Of a DNA stretch of 55,390 nt, positions 35,357 to 45,000 are shown one piece after another. Source of the DNA: Bacteroidales bacterium. GTDB lineage: Bacteria; Bacteroidota; Bacteroidia; Bacteroidales; UBA932. The position numbers and the translations under genes are program-made. The DNA is taken from the NCBI GenBank assembly GCA_017546585.1, contig JAFYWC010000161.1:1-55390 (forward strand). The letters are read 5' to 3'. The notes beneath the pieces were generated by a model. That model was not told the origin of the DNA. It ran no database searches and saw only the letters and a list, made by a program, of their open reading frames with translations. The first letter of the stretch is position 1. Each line of letters begins with the position of its first letter.

Positions 35357-37369
35357 ATGTGTGCAAAGAAAAAGACGATGATCTATGATTCCGACGAATG
35401 GCTGTTGCCATACAAGGAAGCGATCGACAAGAGAAACGAGATGATCCTTGACCTCAAGGAGAAACTGTCTGTGGACGGGTCTTTGAGCAAGGGAATGAAC
35501 AACCATATCTATTATGGTCTGCATCGTGACCAGAAGGGAAACTGGGTTTTCCGCGAGTGGGCTCCTAATGCGACCAAGATATACATCATCGGTGAGTTCA
35601 ATAACTGGAAGAGGACCGAGGCCTATGCGCTCAAGCCTATCGGCGGCGGCAACTGGGAGATCGTCCTTCCTCCGATGTTCCTTGACCACGGCACTCTCTA
35701 CAAGCTCTACATAGAGTGGAAAGGCGGTGGTGCAGAGAGACTTCCAGCATACCTTACAAGAGCGGTCCAGGACCCTATGACCAAGCAGTTCTGCGCTCAG
35801 GTCTGGGATCCGCAGCCTTACGAGTGGCGCAACGGAAAGCCTGGCAAGCGCAGCAATCCTCTCATCTATGAGTGCCACATCGGTATGGCGGCCGAGGAGG
35901 AGAAGGTGGGCACATTCGAGGAGTTCCGTCTCAACGTGCTTCCTAAGATCGCAGACCTCGGATATGACACCATCCAGATAATGGCTCTCCAGGAGCATCC
36001 TTACTACGGATCCTTCGGCTATCAGGTGTCGAATTTCTTCGCTGTCAGCTCGCGTTTCGGTACTCCGGAGGAGTTCAAGGCCCTCGTGGACGACGCGCAC
36101 GGCTACGGCATCGCTGTCGTGATGGATATCGTTCATTCTCATTCAGTTGACAATGAGGCAGAAGGCCTCGGACTGTTCGACGGAACTGAGACTATGTACT
36201 TCTACGACGGCTGGCAGGGCCATCATCCGGCTTGGGGATCGCGCTGCTTCGACTACGGCAAGAACGAGACAAAATACTTCCTCCTTTCAAACTGCAAATA
36301 CTGGATGGAGGAATATCATATCGACGGTTTCCGCTTCGACGGCGTTACCAGTATGCTTTACTGGGACCACGGTCTGGAGAAGGCTTTCGTCGGTTATGAC
36401 AACTACTTCAACCAGGGCGTGGATGAGAATGCCGTCGCATATCTCGCCCTCGCCAATATCCTTATCCACGAGATGAATCCGGATGCGTTCACAATCGCTG
36501 AGGATGTGAGCGGTATGGCCGGCCTCGCTGCCCCTATCGCCGAGGGTGGAGTCGGCTTCGATTTCCGTATGAGTATGGGAGTCGCAGACAACTGGATCAA
36601 ATGGATCAAGGAACTCTCAGACGACCACTGGAGTATGGGAGAGATGTGGTGGCAGCTCACCAATAAGCGTGAGGATGAGAAGACTATCAGCTACGCAGAG
36701 TGCCACGACCAGGCAATGGTGGGCGACAAGACCATCGCTTTCCGCCTGATGGATGCGGATATGTACACATCAATGAACAAGGAGTCGCAGTCTCCTGTCG
36801 TAGACAGAGGTATGGCTCTCCACAAGATGATACGCCTTGTGACTATGGCGACCTGCGGAAACGGTTACCTGACATTTATGGGTAACGAGTTCGGTCATCC
36901 GGAATGGATCGACTTCCCTCGTGAAGGAAACGGATGGTCGTACAAGCACGCCAGAAGACAGTGGTCCCTTGCCGAGCCTGACTATCTCAGATACAGATAT
37001 CTCAGGAATTTCGACAAGGCAATGATCGAATTGGCGCGTCAGGAATCCATCCTTGACGAGGCTCCTGAACTTTTTGTGCAGGATGAGGAGAAAAAGATAC
37101 TCATATTCAAAAGAAAAAATTGTATCTTTGCACTCAACTTCAACCCCACTGCCTCATTTACGGATTACGGCTTCGCCGTACCTGCCGGAAAGTACGAGGC
37201 TGTTTTGAATACAGACGAAAACGAATTTGACGGCTTCTCCAGAGTCAAGACTGGAGAGGTGCATTTTAGTGTACCTACCAAGAGCGAGAACGGCAACGGC
37301 AAATATGACGCTTCGCTGTCACTTTATCTGCCGACCAGATGCGCGATTGTATTGAAGAAGATTGACTAA
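35357..37369 (+). CDS. glgB: 1,4-alpha-glucan branching enzyme (GH13, eukaryote-like type)
   Basis: Introduces alpha-1,6 branches into glycogen. The 670-residue protein starts at the ATG at 35357 (MCAKKKTMIYDSDEW). An N-terminal CBM48 domain (FREWAPNATKIYIIGEFNNW) precedes the GH13 barrel: VVMDIVHSHS, DGFRFDGVTSM with nucleophile Asp328, AEDVSGM with acid Glu382, and YAECHDQAMVGDKT. The compact form and motifs resemble GH13 subfamily 8, the eukaryotic and Bacteroidota type, more than E. coli GlgB. It is first in the glycogen cluster, 13 bases after xseB. Confidence 0.94.
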   Translation: MCAKKKTMIYDSDEWLLPYKEAIDKRNEMILDLKEKLSVDGSLSKGMNNHIYYGLHRDQKGNWVFREWAPNATKIYIIGEFNNWKRTEAYALKPIGGGNWEIVLPPMFLDHGTLYKLYIEWKGGGAERLPAYLTRAVQDPMTKQFCAQVWDPQPYEWRNGKPGKRSNPLIYECHIGMAAEEEKVGTFEEFRLNVLPKIADLGYDTIQIMALQEHPYYGSFGYQVSNFFAVSSRFGTPEEFKALVDDAHGYGIAVVMDIVHSHSVDNEAEGLGLFDGTETMYFYDGWQGHHPAWGSRCFDYGKNETKYFLLSNCKYWMEEYHIDGFRFDGVTSMLYWDHGLEKAFVGYDNYFNQGVDENAVAYLALANILIHEMNPDAFTIAEDVSGMAGLAAPIAEGGVGFDFRMSMGVADNWIKWIKELSDDHWSMGEMWWQLTNKREDEKTISYAECHDQAMVGDKTIAFRLMDADMYTSMNKESQSPVVDRGMALHKMIRLVTMATCGNGYLTFMGNEFGHPEWIDFPREGNGWSYKHARRQWSLAEPDYLRYRYLRNFDKAMIELARQESILDEAPELFVQDEEKKILIFKRKNCIFALNFNPTASFTDYGFAVPAGKYEAVLNTDENEFDGFSRVKTGEVHFSVPTKSENGNGKYDASLSLYLPTRCAIVLKKID

Positions 37370-37392
37370 AAAGTTAACTAAATACGTATTTT

Positions 37393-39333
37393 ATGGCTTT
37401 TCTTAAATTCAACAAGTCCGAGCTTGTGAATCTGGAGTATTCGCTCAAGCGTGAGATCATCGCTGCGAATAAGACAGGTGCCTATTGCAACACGTCCATC
37501 GTGACCTGCAATACCAGGCGTTATCACGGACTTCTCGCCGTTCCTGTTGATGAACTGGGTGGCGGAAAGTATATGCTGCTTTCTGCACTGGATGAAAGTC
37601 TTGTCCTCAGAGGCAAACAGTTCAACCTCGGAATCCACTGCTATGGCGACACTTATGATCCTAAGGGACATAAGTACATCGTGGACTTCGACGCTGACCC
37701 TGTGCCTGTAGTGACCTACAAGGTCGGAGGTATCCTGTTCACCAAGACTATTATGATGATTCCTGACACTGACCAGGTACTCATCAGATACGACTTGCTC
37801 GAGGCTCCTTCAAAGCTTACGCTTATGCTGAAGCCTTTCCTCGCTTTCAGAAGCATTCACAGCCTTACTGCCCAGAATCCGGAGGCATATACCGGTTATG
37901 ACGAGGTTGACGGCGGTGTCGCATTCCGTCTCTACAACGGCTTCCCTTATCTGAATATGCAGATGACAGGCCAGCCGTCGTTCAAGTATCAGCCATACTG
38001 GTACAGCGGAGTGACATACTCAGACGAGTATCGTCGCGGCTTCGACTGCAGAGAGGACCTCTTCGTTCCGGGTACATTCTCGCTTGAGATGAAGCCTGGC
38101 GATTCAGTGGTGTTCTCGGCATCTGTGAACGAGGTAAACACAAAGGGACTCAAGAGAAAGTTCACCGATACTCTCAAGAAAATGGATCCGGTAGAGACAT
38201 ACAAGGACCTCCTTGTACACAACGCAAACCTCTTCAAGATCCACGAAGGCAGCAAGGCCCGCATCAATGCAGGTTACTCTTGGCTTGAGACAGGTCTCCT
38301 CAGAGAGACTGTGGCTACTCTCCCAGGCCTCACATTGTATGCAAACGGCGACTGCGAGGAATTTGAGAAGATCCTCGATACTCTCATCGCAGAGGAGAAA
38401 GATAGACTCTACCATCGTACAACTCAGTGCGAGGCTCCTCTCAGACTGACAGAGACAATCCAGCAGTATATCCGCTTCAGCGGAAAGGAGAAGCAGATCT
38501 GGAAGAAGTATGCCGATGTGCTCAAGGGCATCATCGAGAGCTACGGCCCAGGCTGCAGAAAGGAGATCACTATGCATCCTAACGGACTCCTCTGGGCTCA
38601 GATGGACGGCGTTGCGCTCTCTTGGATGAACGCATACGTTTACGGCCGCCCTGTGACTGAAAGAGCAGGTTATCAGGTGGAGACGAATGCATACTGGTAC
38701 AACGCACTCTGCTTCGCTATCGATATGGAGAACAAGTACGGACCTAAGAAGAGCGCATTCGTAGAGCGCTGGTCGCCAGTCCGTGACCTCGTGAAGGAGA
38801 ACTACCAGCCTACATTCTGGAAGCCTGAGTGGGGTTATCTCGTAGACTACGTAGGAAACGGTCCTCTTGACCAGGGCGTAAGACCTAATATGCTCGTTCC
38901 TGCATACCTCGAGTACTGTCCGCTTGATGACGAAGTTATCTCAGAGGTTGTTATGACAATCAATGACGAGCTCCTCACAAAGAGAGGCCTCAGATCGCTT
39001 TCTCCAAGAAACGAGGCTTACAGAGGCGTATACGAGGGTTCGCAGATCGACCGTGACCTCGCTTACCACCAGGGATGTGCATTCCCTGACCTCCTCGCTC
39101 CGTACATTGATCTCTGCTTCAGAATGATGGGCGAGACATTCTACGGAAGAGCGAAGTATCTCGTTGAGGGATTCTTCGAGGACATCAGCAAGCACGGTGT
39201 AGGTGCATTCTCTGAGCTTTACGACGGAGACCCTCCACACGAGCCGCACGGTGCGATCGCTTCGGCGATGAGTACAGCAGCATTGCTGCACATAGCATAT
39301 GTAATGAAACAGTATAAGAAGGAGGATAAGTAA
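37393..39333 (+). CDS. Glycogen debranching enzyme (GH133-type amylo-alpha-1,6-glucosidase)
   Basis: Removes branch points during glycogen breakdown. In 646 residues, the N-terminal beta domain (GDE N-terminal type) has the signature GAYCNTSIVTCNTRRYHGLL (~28-47), and the (alpha/alpha)6 barrel has ANGDCEEFEKILDTLI, HPNGLLWAQMDGVALSWMNAYV, TNAYWYNALCFAIDM and RSLSPRNEAYRGVYEGSQ. The C-terminal LYDGDPPHEPHGAIASAMS is typical of the Bacteroidota enzyme. Its stop overlaps the next start by one base (TAATG). Confidence 0.92.
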   Translation: MAFLKFNKSELVNLEYSLKREIIAANKTGAYCNTSIVTCNTRRYHGLLAVPVDELGGGKYMLLSALDESLVLRGKQFNLGIHCYGDTYDPKGHKYIVDFDADPVPVVTYKVGGILFTKTIMMIPDTDQVLIRYDLLEAPSKLTLMLKPFLAFRSIHSLTAQNPEAYTGYDEVDGGVAFRLYNGFPYLNMQMTGQPSFKYQPYWYSGVTYSDEYRRGFDCREDLFVPGTFSLEMKPGDSVVFSASVNEVNTKGLKRKFTDTLKKMDPVETYKDLLVHNANLFKIHEGSKARINAGYSWLETGLLRETVATLPGLTLYANGDCEEFEKILDTLIAEEKDRLYHRTTQCEAPLRLTETIQQYIRFSGKEKQIWKKYADVLKGIIESYGPGCRKEITMHPNGLLWAQMDGVALSWMNAYVYGRPVTERAGYQVETNAYWYNALCFAIDMENKYGPKKSAFVERWSPVRDLVKENYQPTFWKPEWGYLVDYVGNGPLDQGVRPNMLVPAYLEYCPLDDEVISEVVMTINDELLTKRGLRSLSPRNEAYRGVYEGSQIDRDLAYHQGCAFPDLLAPYIDLCFRMMGETFYGRAKYLVEGFFEDISKHGVGAFSELYDGDPPHEPHGAIASAMSTAALLHIAYVMKQYKKEDK

Positions 39334-40631
39334 TGAGAGTTCTGATGTTCGGATGGGAGTTCCCTCCTCATATTGCGGGAGGTCTCGGAACAGCTTGCTA
39401 CGGTATGACCAAAGGTCTTGCCTACAATGACGTTGACGTTCTTTTCGTTATGCCTTCAGCTTCGGGTGACGAGGATGAGAGCGCGGTAAAGATCATCAAT
39501 GCCAGTGATGTGGCAGTGGATACCGTTACTGCAACAGTTGACGAGTTCCTCGGAAAAGTACAGTTCGTACACATCGGAACCAATATGGTTCCATACGTAG
39601 ATCCTCAGGACTTCACAAAGATGGTCGAGGAAGAGCGCAAGAGACAGGTTAAGAGTTTCCGCGTTCAGTACGGCCAGAAGTACAAGTTCTCTGGAAAATA
39701 CGGCGCTAACCTTATGGAAGAGGTTGCACGCTACGCAATGGTAGGTGCTACAATCGCTCTCCAGTATAAGGATCAGTTCGATGTCATTCACGCTCACGAC
39801 TGGCTCACATACCTTGCAGGTATCGCTGCGAAGCAGCTTACAGGCAAGCCGCTCGTAGTGCATATGCACGCGACATCATACGACCGCGCAAGCGACGATC
39901 AGGTCGATACACGCGTAGTTGACCTTGAGACAAAGGGTATGATGGCTGCGGACAAGGTAATGGCCGTGAGTGAACTTACAAGAAACATCTGTATCAACAG
40001 ATATGGTATTGACCCTGACAAGGTGGTTGCGGTACACAATGCCGTAGACTTCACCGGTCGCGAGAAGCTTGAGGTCGAGAGAAACGTGAAGGAGAAGGTG
40101 GTTACCTTCCTCGGTCGCGTGACTTACCAGAAGGGACCTGAGTACTTCATCGAGGCTGCTGCCAAGGTTCTCAAGAGATGCAAGGATGTCCGTTTCGTGA
40201 TGGCAGGTAGCGGTGATATGCTCAACAGGTGTATCCGCCACGTCGCACGCCTCGGCATCTCAGATAGATTCCACTTCACCGGCTTCCTCCGCGGAAAGGA
40301 GGTACATAAGATGTTCGCTTTGTCGGATGTTTATGTAATGCCATCAATCTCAGAGCCTTTCGGTATTTCACCGCTCGAGGCTATGCAGACTAACGTGCCT
40401 TCTATCATCTCTAAGCAGTCAGGTTGTGCCGAGATCCTCAAGTACGCTCTCAAGGTGGACTTCTGGGATGTGGACGCTATGGCTGACCAGATTTACGGTC
40501 TTCTCCAGTATCCTGCAATCGCTCAGCTCGCTGCACGTTGCGGATATGACGAGGTAAACAGCATCAAGTGGAACGATGTTGCTGCAAAGATCAAGGGTAT
40601 TTATCAGGAAGTAATTGACAAGAATAAATAA
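39333..40631 (+). CDS. GT4 glycosyltransferase, probable glycogen/alpha-glucan synthase
   Basis: A 432-residue GT-B enzyme. The N-terminal donor-independent motif FGWEFPPHIAGGLGTACYG carries the Gly-rich loop of glucan synthases, and FDVIHAHDWLTYLAG follows. The GT4 C-terminal domain has FLGRVTYQKGPEYFIEAAAK, VMAGSGDM and the E-x7-E motif SEPFGISPLEAMQTNVPSI. Position in the cluster suggests glucan elongation or primer synthesis; donor specificity (UDP- or ADP-glucose) cannot be read from the sequence. Start overlaps the debranching stop. Confidence 0.88.
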   Translation: MRVLMFGWEFPPHIAGGLGTACYGMTKGLAYNDVDVLFVMPSASGDEDESAVKIINASDVAVDTVTATVDEFLGKVQFVHIGTNMVPYVDPQDFTKMVEEERKRQVKSFRVQYGQKYKFSGKYGANLMEEVARYAMVGATIALQYKDQFDVIHAHDWLTYLAGIAAKQLTGKPLVVHMHATSYDRASDDQVDTRVVDLETKGMMAADKVMAVSELTRNICINRYGIDPDKVVAVHNAVDFTGREKLEVERNVKEKVVTFLGRVTYQKGPEYFIEAAAKVLKRCKDVRFVMAGSGDMLNRCIRHVARLGISDRFHFTGFLRGKEVHKMFALSDVYVMPSISEPFGISPLEAMQTNVPSIISKQSGCAEILKYALKVDFWDVDAMADQIYGLLQYPAIAQLAARCGYDEVNSIKWNDVAAKIKGIYQEVIDKNK

Positions 40632-40645
40632 AAAAACACTATATT

Positions 40646-42001
40646 ATGAAAAAGAGTTTATGTCTGTATTTTCAGGTACACCAGCCAGCAAGGTTGAGAC
40701 TATACAGATTCTTTGACATCGGAAAGGATTCTCATTACTATGACGATTTCGCTAACAGAACAATCCTCCGCCGCGTAGCTCAGAAGTGCTATCTCCCTAT
40801 GAATGCCCTTCTCCTTGAGCTCATCGAGGCTAACAAGGGTGCTTTCAAGGTAGCGTTCTCAATCTCAGGTACAGTTCTCGAGCAGTTCGACAGATATGCT
40901 CCAGAGGTTATCGAGAGCTTCCGCAAGCTCGCTCAGACAGGTTGCGTAGAGTTCCTTTCAGAGACTTATTACCACTCGCTTGTAGCTCTCTCTTCAGAGG
41001 CTGAGTTCAAGCATCAGGTAGAGAAGCACAAAGCAGCCATCGAGCACTACTTCGGTGTGACTCCTAAGGCTTTCAGAAATACTGAGCTCATCTATTCGGA
41101 CGCTATCGGTGAGATGGTTTACGATATGGGCTTCAAGACAATGCTTACTGAGGGTGCTAAGCACGTTCTCGGTTGGAAGAGCCCTAACTTCGTTTACACA
41201 GGCGCAACAGCTCCTAACCTCAAGCTCCTCCTCAAGAACGCAGGCCTCAGTGACGATATCGCATTCCGTTTCTCAGACAGAGGATGGTCAGACTGGCCGC
41301 TCACTGGCGAGAAGTATCTCGGATGGCTCAAGGCAGCTGCTCAGAACGAAGACATCATCAACCTCTTTATGGATTATGAGACATTCGGTGAGCACCAGAA
41401 GGCTTCAAGCGGCATCTTCGAGTTTATGAGAGCCCTCCCAGGCATCGTTCTCGCTGACGGTGAGTTCGAGTTCGTGACTCCATCACAGGCTACAAAGAAG
41501 CATCGTCCGGTAGGCGACCTCGACGTTATGGACCCTATCTCTTGGGCAGACGAGGAGCGCGACGTGACAGCTTGGCTCGGCAACGAGCTCCAGAACGACG
41601 CTTTCAACAAGCTCTACGAGCAGGTTGAGAAGCTCGGTCTCCTCGATGACGAGGCACTTTGGTCTGACTTCGGTCACCTCCAGGAGAGCGATCACTTCTA
41701 TTATATGTGTACAAAGTTCTTCTCAGACGGAGCTGTTCACAAATATTTCAACCCGTATGATACTCCATATGAGGCGTTTATCAACTATATGAACGTTTTA
41801 AGTGATTTTATTTTGCGAGTTGATGATGCAATTTCCGTTTCAGATGTTAACTTTGCACCCGCAAAACCAAAGAAGGCTCCGGCAAAGAAGACAGTAAAGG
41901 AGACTTCTGCAAAGAAGCCAGCAGCAAAGAAGGCTTCAGCGAAGACTACTTCTGAGACAAAGGCAAAGAAGCCAGCGGCAAAGAAGACTACTAAGAAATA
42001 G
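40646..42001 (+). CDS. GH57 alpha-amylase-type enzyme with histone-H1-like C-terminal tail
   Basis: A 451-residue family-57 glycoside hydrolase acting on alpha-glucans, cytoplasmic. Motifs include YFQVHQPARL, the nucleophile Glu147 in FRNTELIYSD and the acid Asp243 in FMDYETFGEHQ. After the catalytic part, from ~404, comes a ~45-residue Lys/Ala/Pro tail (PKKAPAKKTVKE, KKPAAKKASAK, AKKPAAKKTTKK) like those of bacterial histone-H1-type proteins. The tail could bind nucleic acid or a polyanion; this is inference. GH57 members also include branching enzymes, so amylase is the default call. Confidence 0.88.
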   Translation: MKKSLCLYFQVHQPARLRLYRFFDIGKDSHYYDDFANRTILRRVAQKCYLPMNALLLELIEANKGAFKVAFSISGTVLEQFDRYAPEVIESFRKLAQTGCVEFLSETYYHSLVALSSEAEFKHQVEKHKAAIEHYFGVTPKAFRNTELIYSDAIGEMVYDMGFKTMLTEGAKHVLGWKSPNFVYTGATAPNLKLLLKNAGLSDDIAFRFSDRGWSDWPLTGEKYLGWLKAAAQNEDIINLFMDYETFGEHQKASSGIFEFMRALPGIVLADGEFEFVTPSQATKKHRPVGDLDVMDPISWADEERDVTAWLGNELQNDAFNKLYEQVEKLGLLDDEALWSDFGHLQESDHFYYMCTKFFSDGAVHKYFNPYDTPYEAFINYMNVLSDFILRVDDAISVSDVNFAPAKPKKAPAKKTVKETSAKKPAAKKASAKTTSETKAKKPAAKKTTKK

Positions 42002-42032
42002 TTATATAATACATATAACGGTGTAATATTAT

Positions 42033-42071
42033 CCCCGGGCGGATTCCGATAATCAAGGAGTCTGGCCGGGG
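42033..42071 (+). promoter_or_regulatory. Small hairpin in the leader of the synthase-phosphorylase gene
   Basis: CCCCGG (42033-42038) and CCGGGG (42066-42071) can pair around a 27-base loop that has its own GATT / AATC pairing. It lies in a 93-base gap, the largest inside the glycogen cluster, and could be a processing or attenuation site. No TAnnTTTG box is seen here. Confidence 0.3.
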
Positions 42072-42094
42072 TAACTAAATAATTATTTTAACAA

Positions 42095-45000
42095 ATGAAA
42101 ACAGACATTATCAAACCGGATTATCTGTTTGAAGTTAGTTGGGAAGTGTGTAACAAGGTGGGCGGCATCTATACGGTGATCGCTACAAAGTCCCTTTATC
42201 TCAAGAGCGAGTTCAGCAGGCGCCACATTATGGTGGGACCTGATGTGTGGATGGACACCGAGAGCAACCCTGATTTCATCGAGGATCCTACTCTGTACAG
42301 AGCTTGGAAGGAGCAGGCCGCTTCTGAAGGACTTAGAGTCCGTATCGGAAGATGGAACGTTCCAGGCAAGCCTACAGCGATTCTCGTGGATTTCAAGCAG
42401 TTCCTTACCCGTCAGGATGAGATCCTTACCGAATTCTGGAAGAGATTCGGAGTGGATTCATTGACAGGCAACTGGGACTACAGGGAGTCTGCCCTCTTCG
42501 GCTACGCAGCCGGAAGAGTCATCGAGAGCTTCTACAAGTTCAACCTTGACTCATCAGACAAGATTGTTGCTCAGTTCCACGAGTGGATGACCGGAACCGG
42601 TCTCCTCTATCTCAAGTCGTTAAACGTGCCGATCGCGACTGTGTTCACGACACACGCTACTGTGATCGGAAGATGTATAGCAGGTAACTACCTGCCACTT
42701 TATGACGGTCTCCTCAATTACAATGCGGATGAGAAGGCAAGACACTTCAATGTGGTTGCCAGACATTCACTTGAGAAGAAGGCCGCTCAGAACAGTGACA
42801 TCTTCACTACAGTGAGTGACATCACAGCACAGGAGTGCCGCCAGTTCCTCGGAAGAGCGGTAGACGTGGTCACACCTAACGGATTTGAGCCGAGCTTCAC
42901 TCCAGCAACTGACCTCGAATATGAAGAACTTCGCGGAAAGGCAAGACAGAAACTTATGGCTGTCGCTTCTGCTATGTGCGGTGAGGAGGTACCTGAGAAC
43001 GCTGTTCTCGTGGGTATCGGCGGCCGTTACGAGTGGAAGAACAAGGGTATCGACGTATTCATCGATGCTCTCGACAAGCTTAACCGTACAGATTTCAAGG
43101 GCAAGTGCGTGCACGCGTTCATTATGATCCCTTCAGGTCACAACGGACCTGACAAGCAGCTTGTTGCAAAGCTCGCAGGCAACGGATCGGACTATGTGAC
43201 AAAGACATCGCACTATCTGATCAACGCTGAGTATGACAACGTCACAAGACGTCTCAGCGAGGTTCAGCTCGGAAACGCTGTAGGTGATAAGGTAAAGGTA
43301 TACTTCATCCCTTCATACCTCAACGGTAACGACGGCATCTTCAATATGTCGTACTATGACCTCCTTTCTGGTCTCGACCTTACCCTTTTCCCTTCTTACT
43401 ACGAGCCTTGGGGTTATACTCCGCTCGAGAGTCTCGCGTTCAGGGTTCCTACCCTCACTACAACTCTCGCAGGTTTCGGCCTCTGGGTACGTACACACTA
43501 TGGCAAGAAGCATCCAGGCATCACAGTGCTTGACAGAAGCGACTCCAACTACCACGAGGTGGTTGAGGGCGTTGCCCAGCGCGTGATGGAGATCGCTGCT
43601 CTCCGCAAGGACAGCAGAAGAAAGTATATGCAGAATGCCAAGGAGGTATCTGATATTGCTCTCTGGGAGAACAATATCGTATACTACAAGGAAGCATATT
43701 CAAAAGCTTTAGAAAAATTAATATCAGTTGGCGGAGTGTATCCGTCGACAAGGAACGAACGAAATATGGAATACAGAAAATTTGAAGTAAATCAGCCGAC
43801 CTGGAACAGCGTGATCGTAACACGTCACCTTCCAGAGTCACTTAAAGATCTCGAGATACTTTCCAAGAACCTTTGGTGGTGCTGGAACGAGTCTGCAAAG
43901 AACCTCTTTGCATCAGTAGATCCTCAGGCTTGGGAGATGTCAGGCCAGAACCCTATCGCTATGCTCGATAAGGTTAGCCGCAAGAGATATCAGCAGCTTG
44001 AGAAGGACACCAAGTTCCTCTCTGACCTCAAGGTCGTGATGGACGAGTTCAACACTTATATGGCTCTCAAGGCAGAGCGCACAACTCCTTCAGTAGCATA
44101 CTTCTGTATGGAGTACGGTCTTGACACATCACTCAAGATCTACTCAGGTGGTCTCGGTATCCTCGCCGGTGACTACATCAAGGAGACATCTGATATGAAC
44201 ACTAACCTCGTAGCTGTAGGTCTTCTCTACCGTTTCGGTTACTTCAACCAGAAGCTTACCGCTCACGGTGAGCAGGTTGCTGAGGACGTTGCTCAGGACT
44301 TCAACAAGATCCCTGCAACTCCAGTACGTGACGAGAACGGTAACTGGGTATCTATCAGCGTTGCATTCCCTGGTCGTACACTCAACGCACGTCTTTGGAG
44401 AGTTGACGTAGGCCGTACAGAGCTCTACCTCCTCGATACTGACATTCCAGAGAACCTTCCAGAGGACAGATCAATCACTTACAACCTCTACGGTGGTGAT
44501 TGGGAGAACCGTCTCAAGCAGGAGCTCCTCCTCGGTGTCGGCGGTATCCGCGCTCTCCGCAAGCTCGGCTTCGATCCACAGGTTTACCACTGCAACGAGG
44601 GTCACGCTGCGTTCATCGGTCTCGAGAGACTCCGTGAGCTCATCGCTGAGCAGAACCTCGAATTCCAGGAGGCACTCGAGGTAGTAAGAGCTTCTTCACT
44701 CTTCACAACTCACACTCCTGTTCCTGCAGGTCACGACGCATTCGACGAGGGTATGCTCCGCAAGTACATCGGTCACTATCCACAGCGTCTCAAGATCGAC
44801 TGGGAGACTATGATGGGTCTCGGTAAGAACAACGGTGCTGACGTGAACGAGAAGTTCTCAATGTCTATCCTCGCTGCAAACATTTCACAGGAGGTTAACG
44901 GCGTGTCTTGGCTTCACGGTGAGGTCAGCAAGGACATCCTCGGACATATGTGGCCAGGCTACCTCCCAGAGGAGCTTCACGTAAGCTACGTGACAAACGG

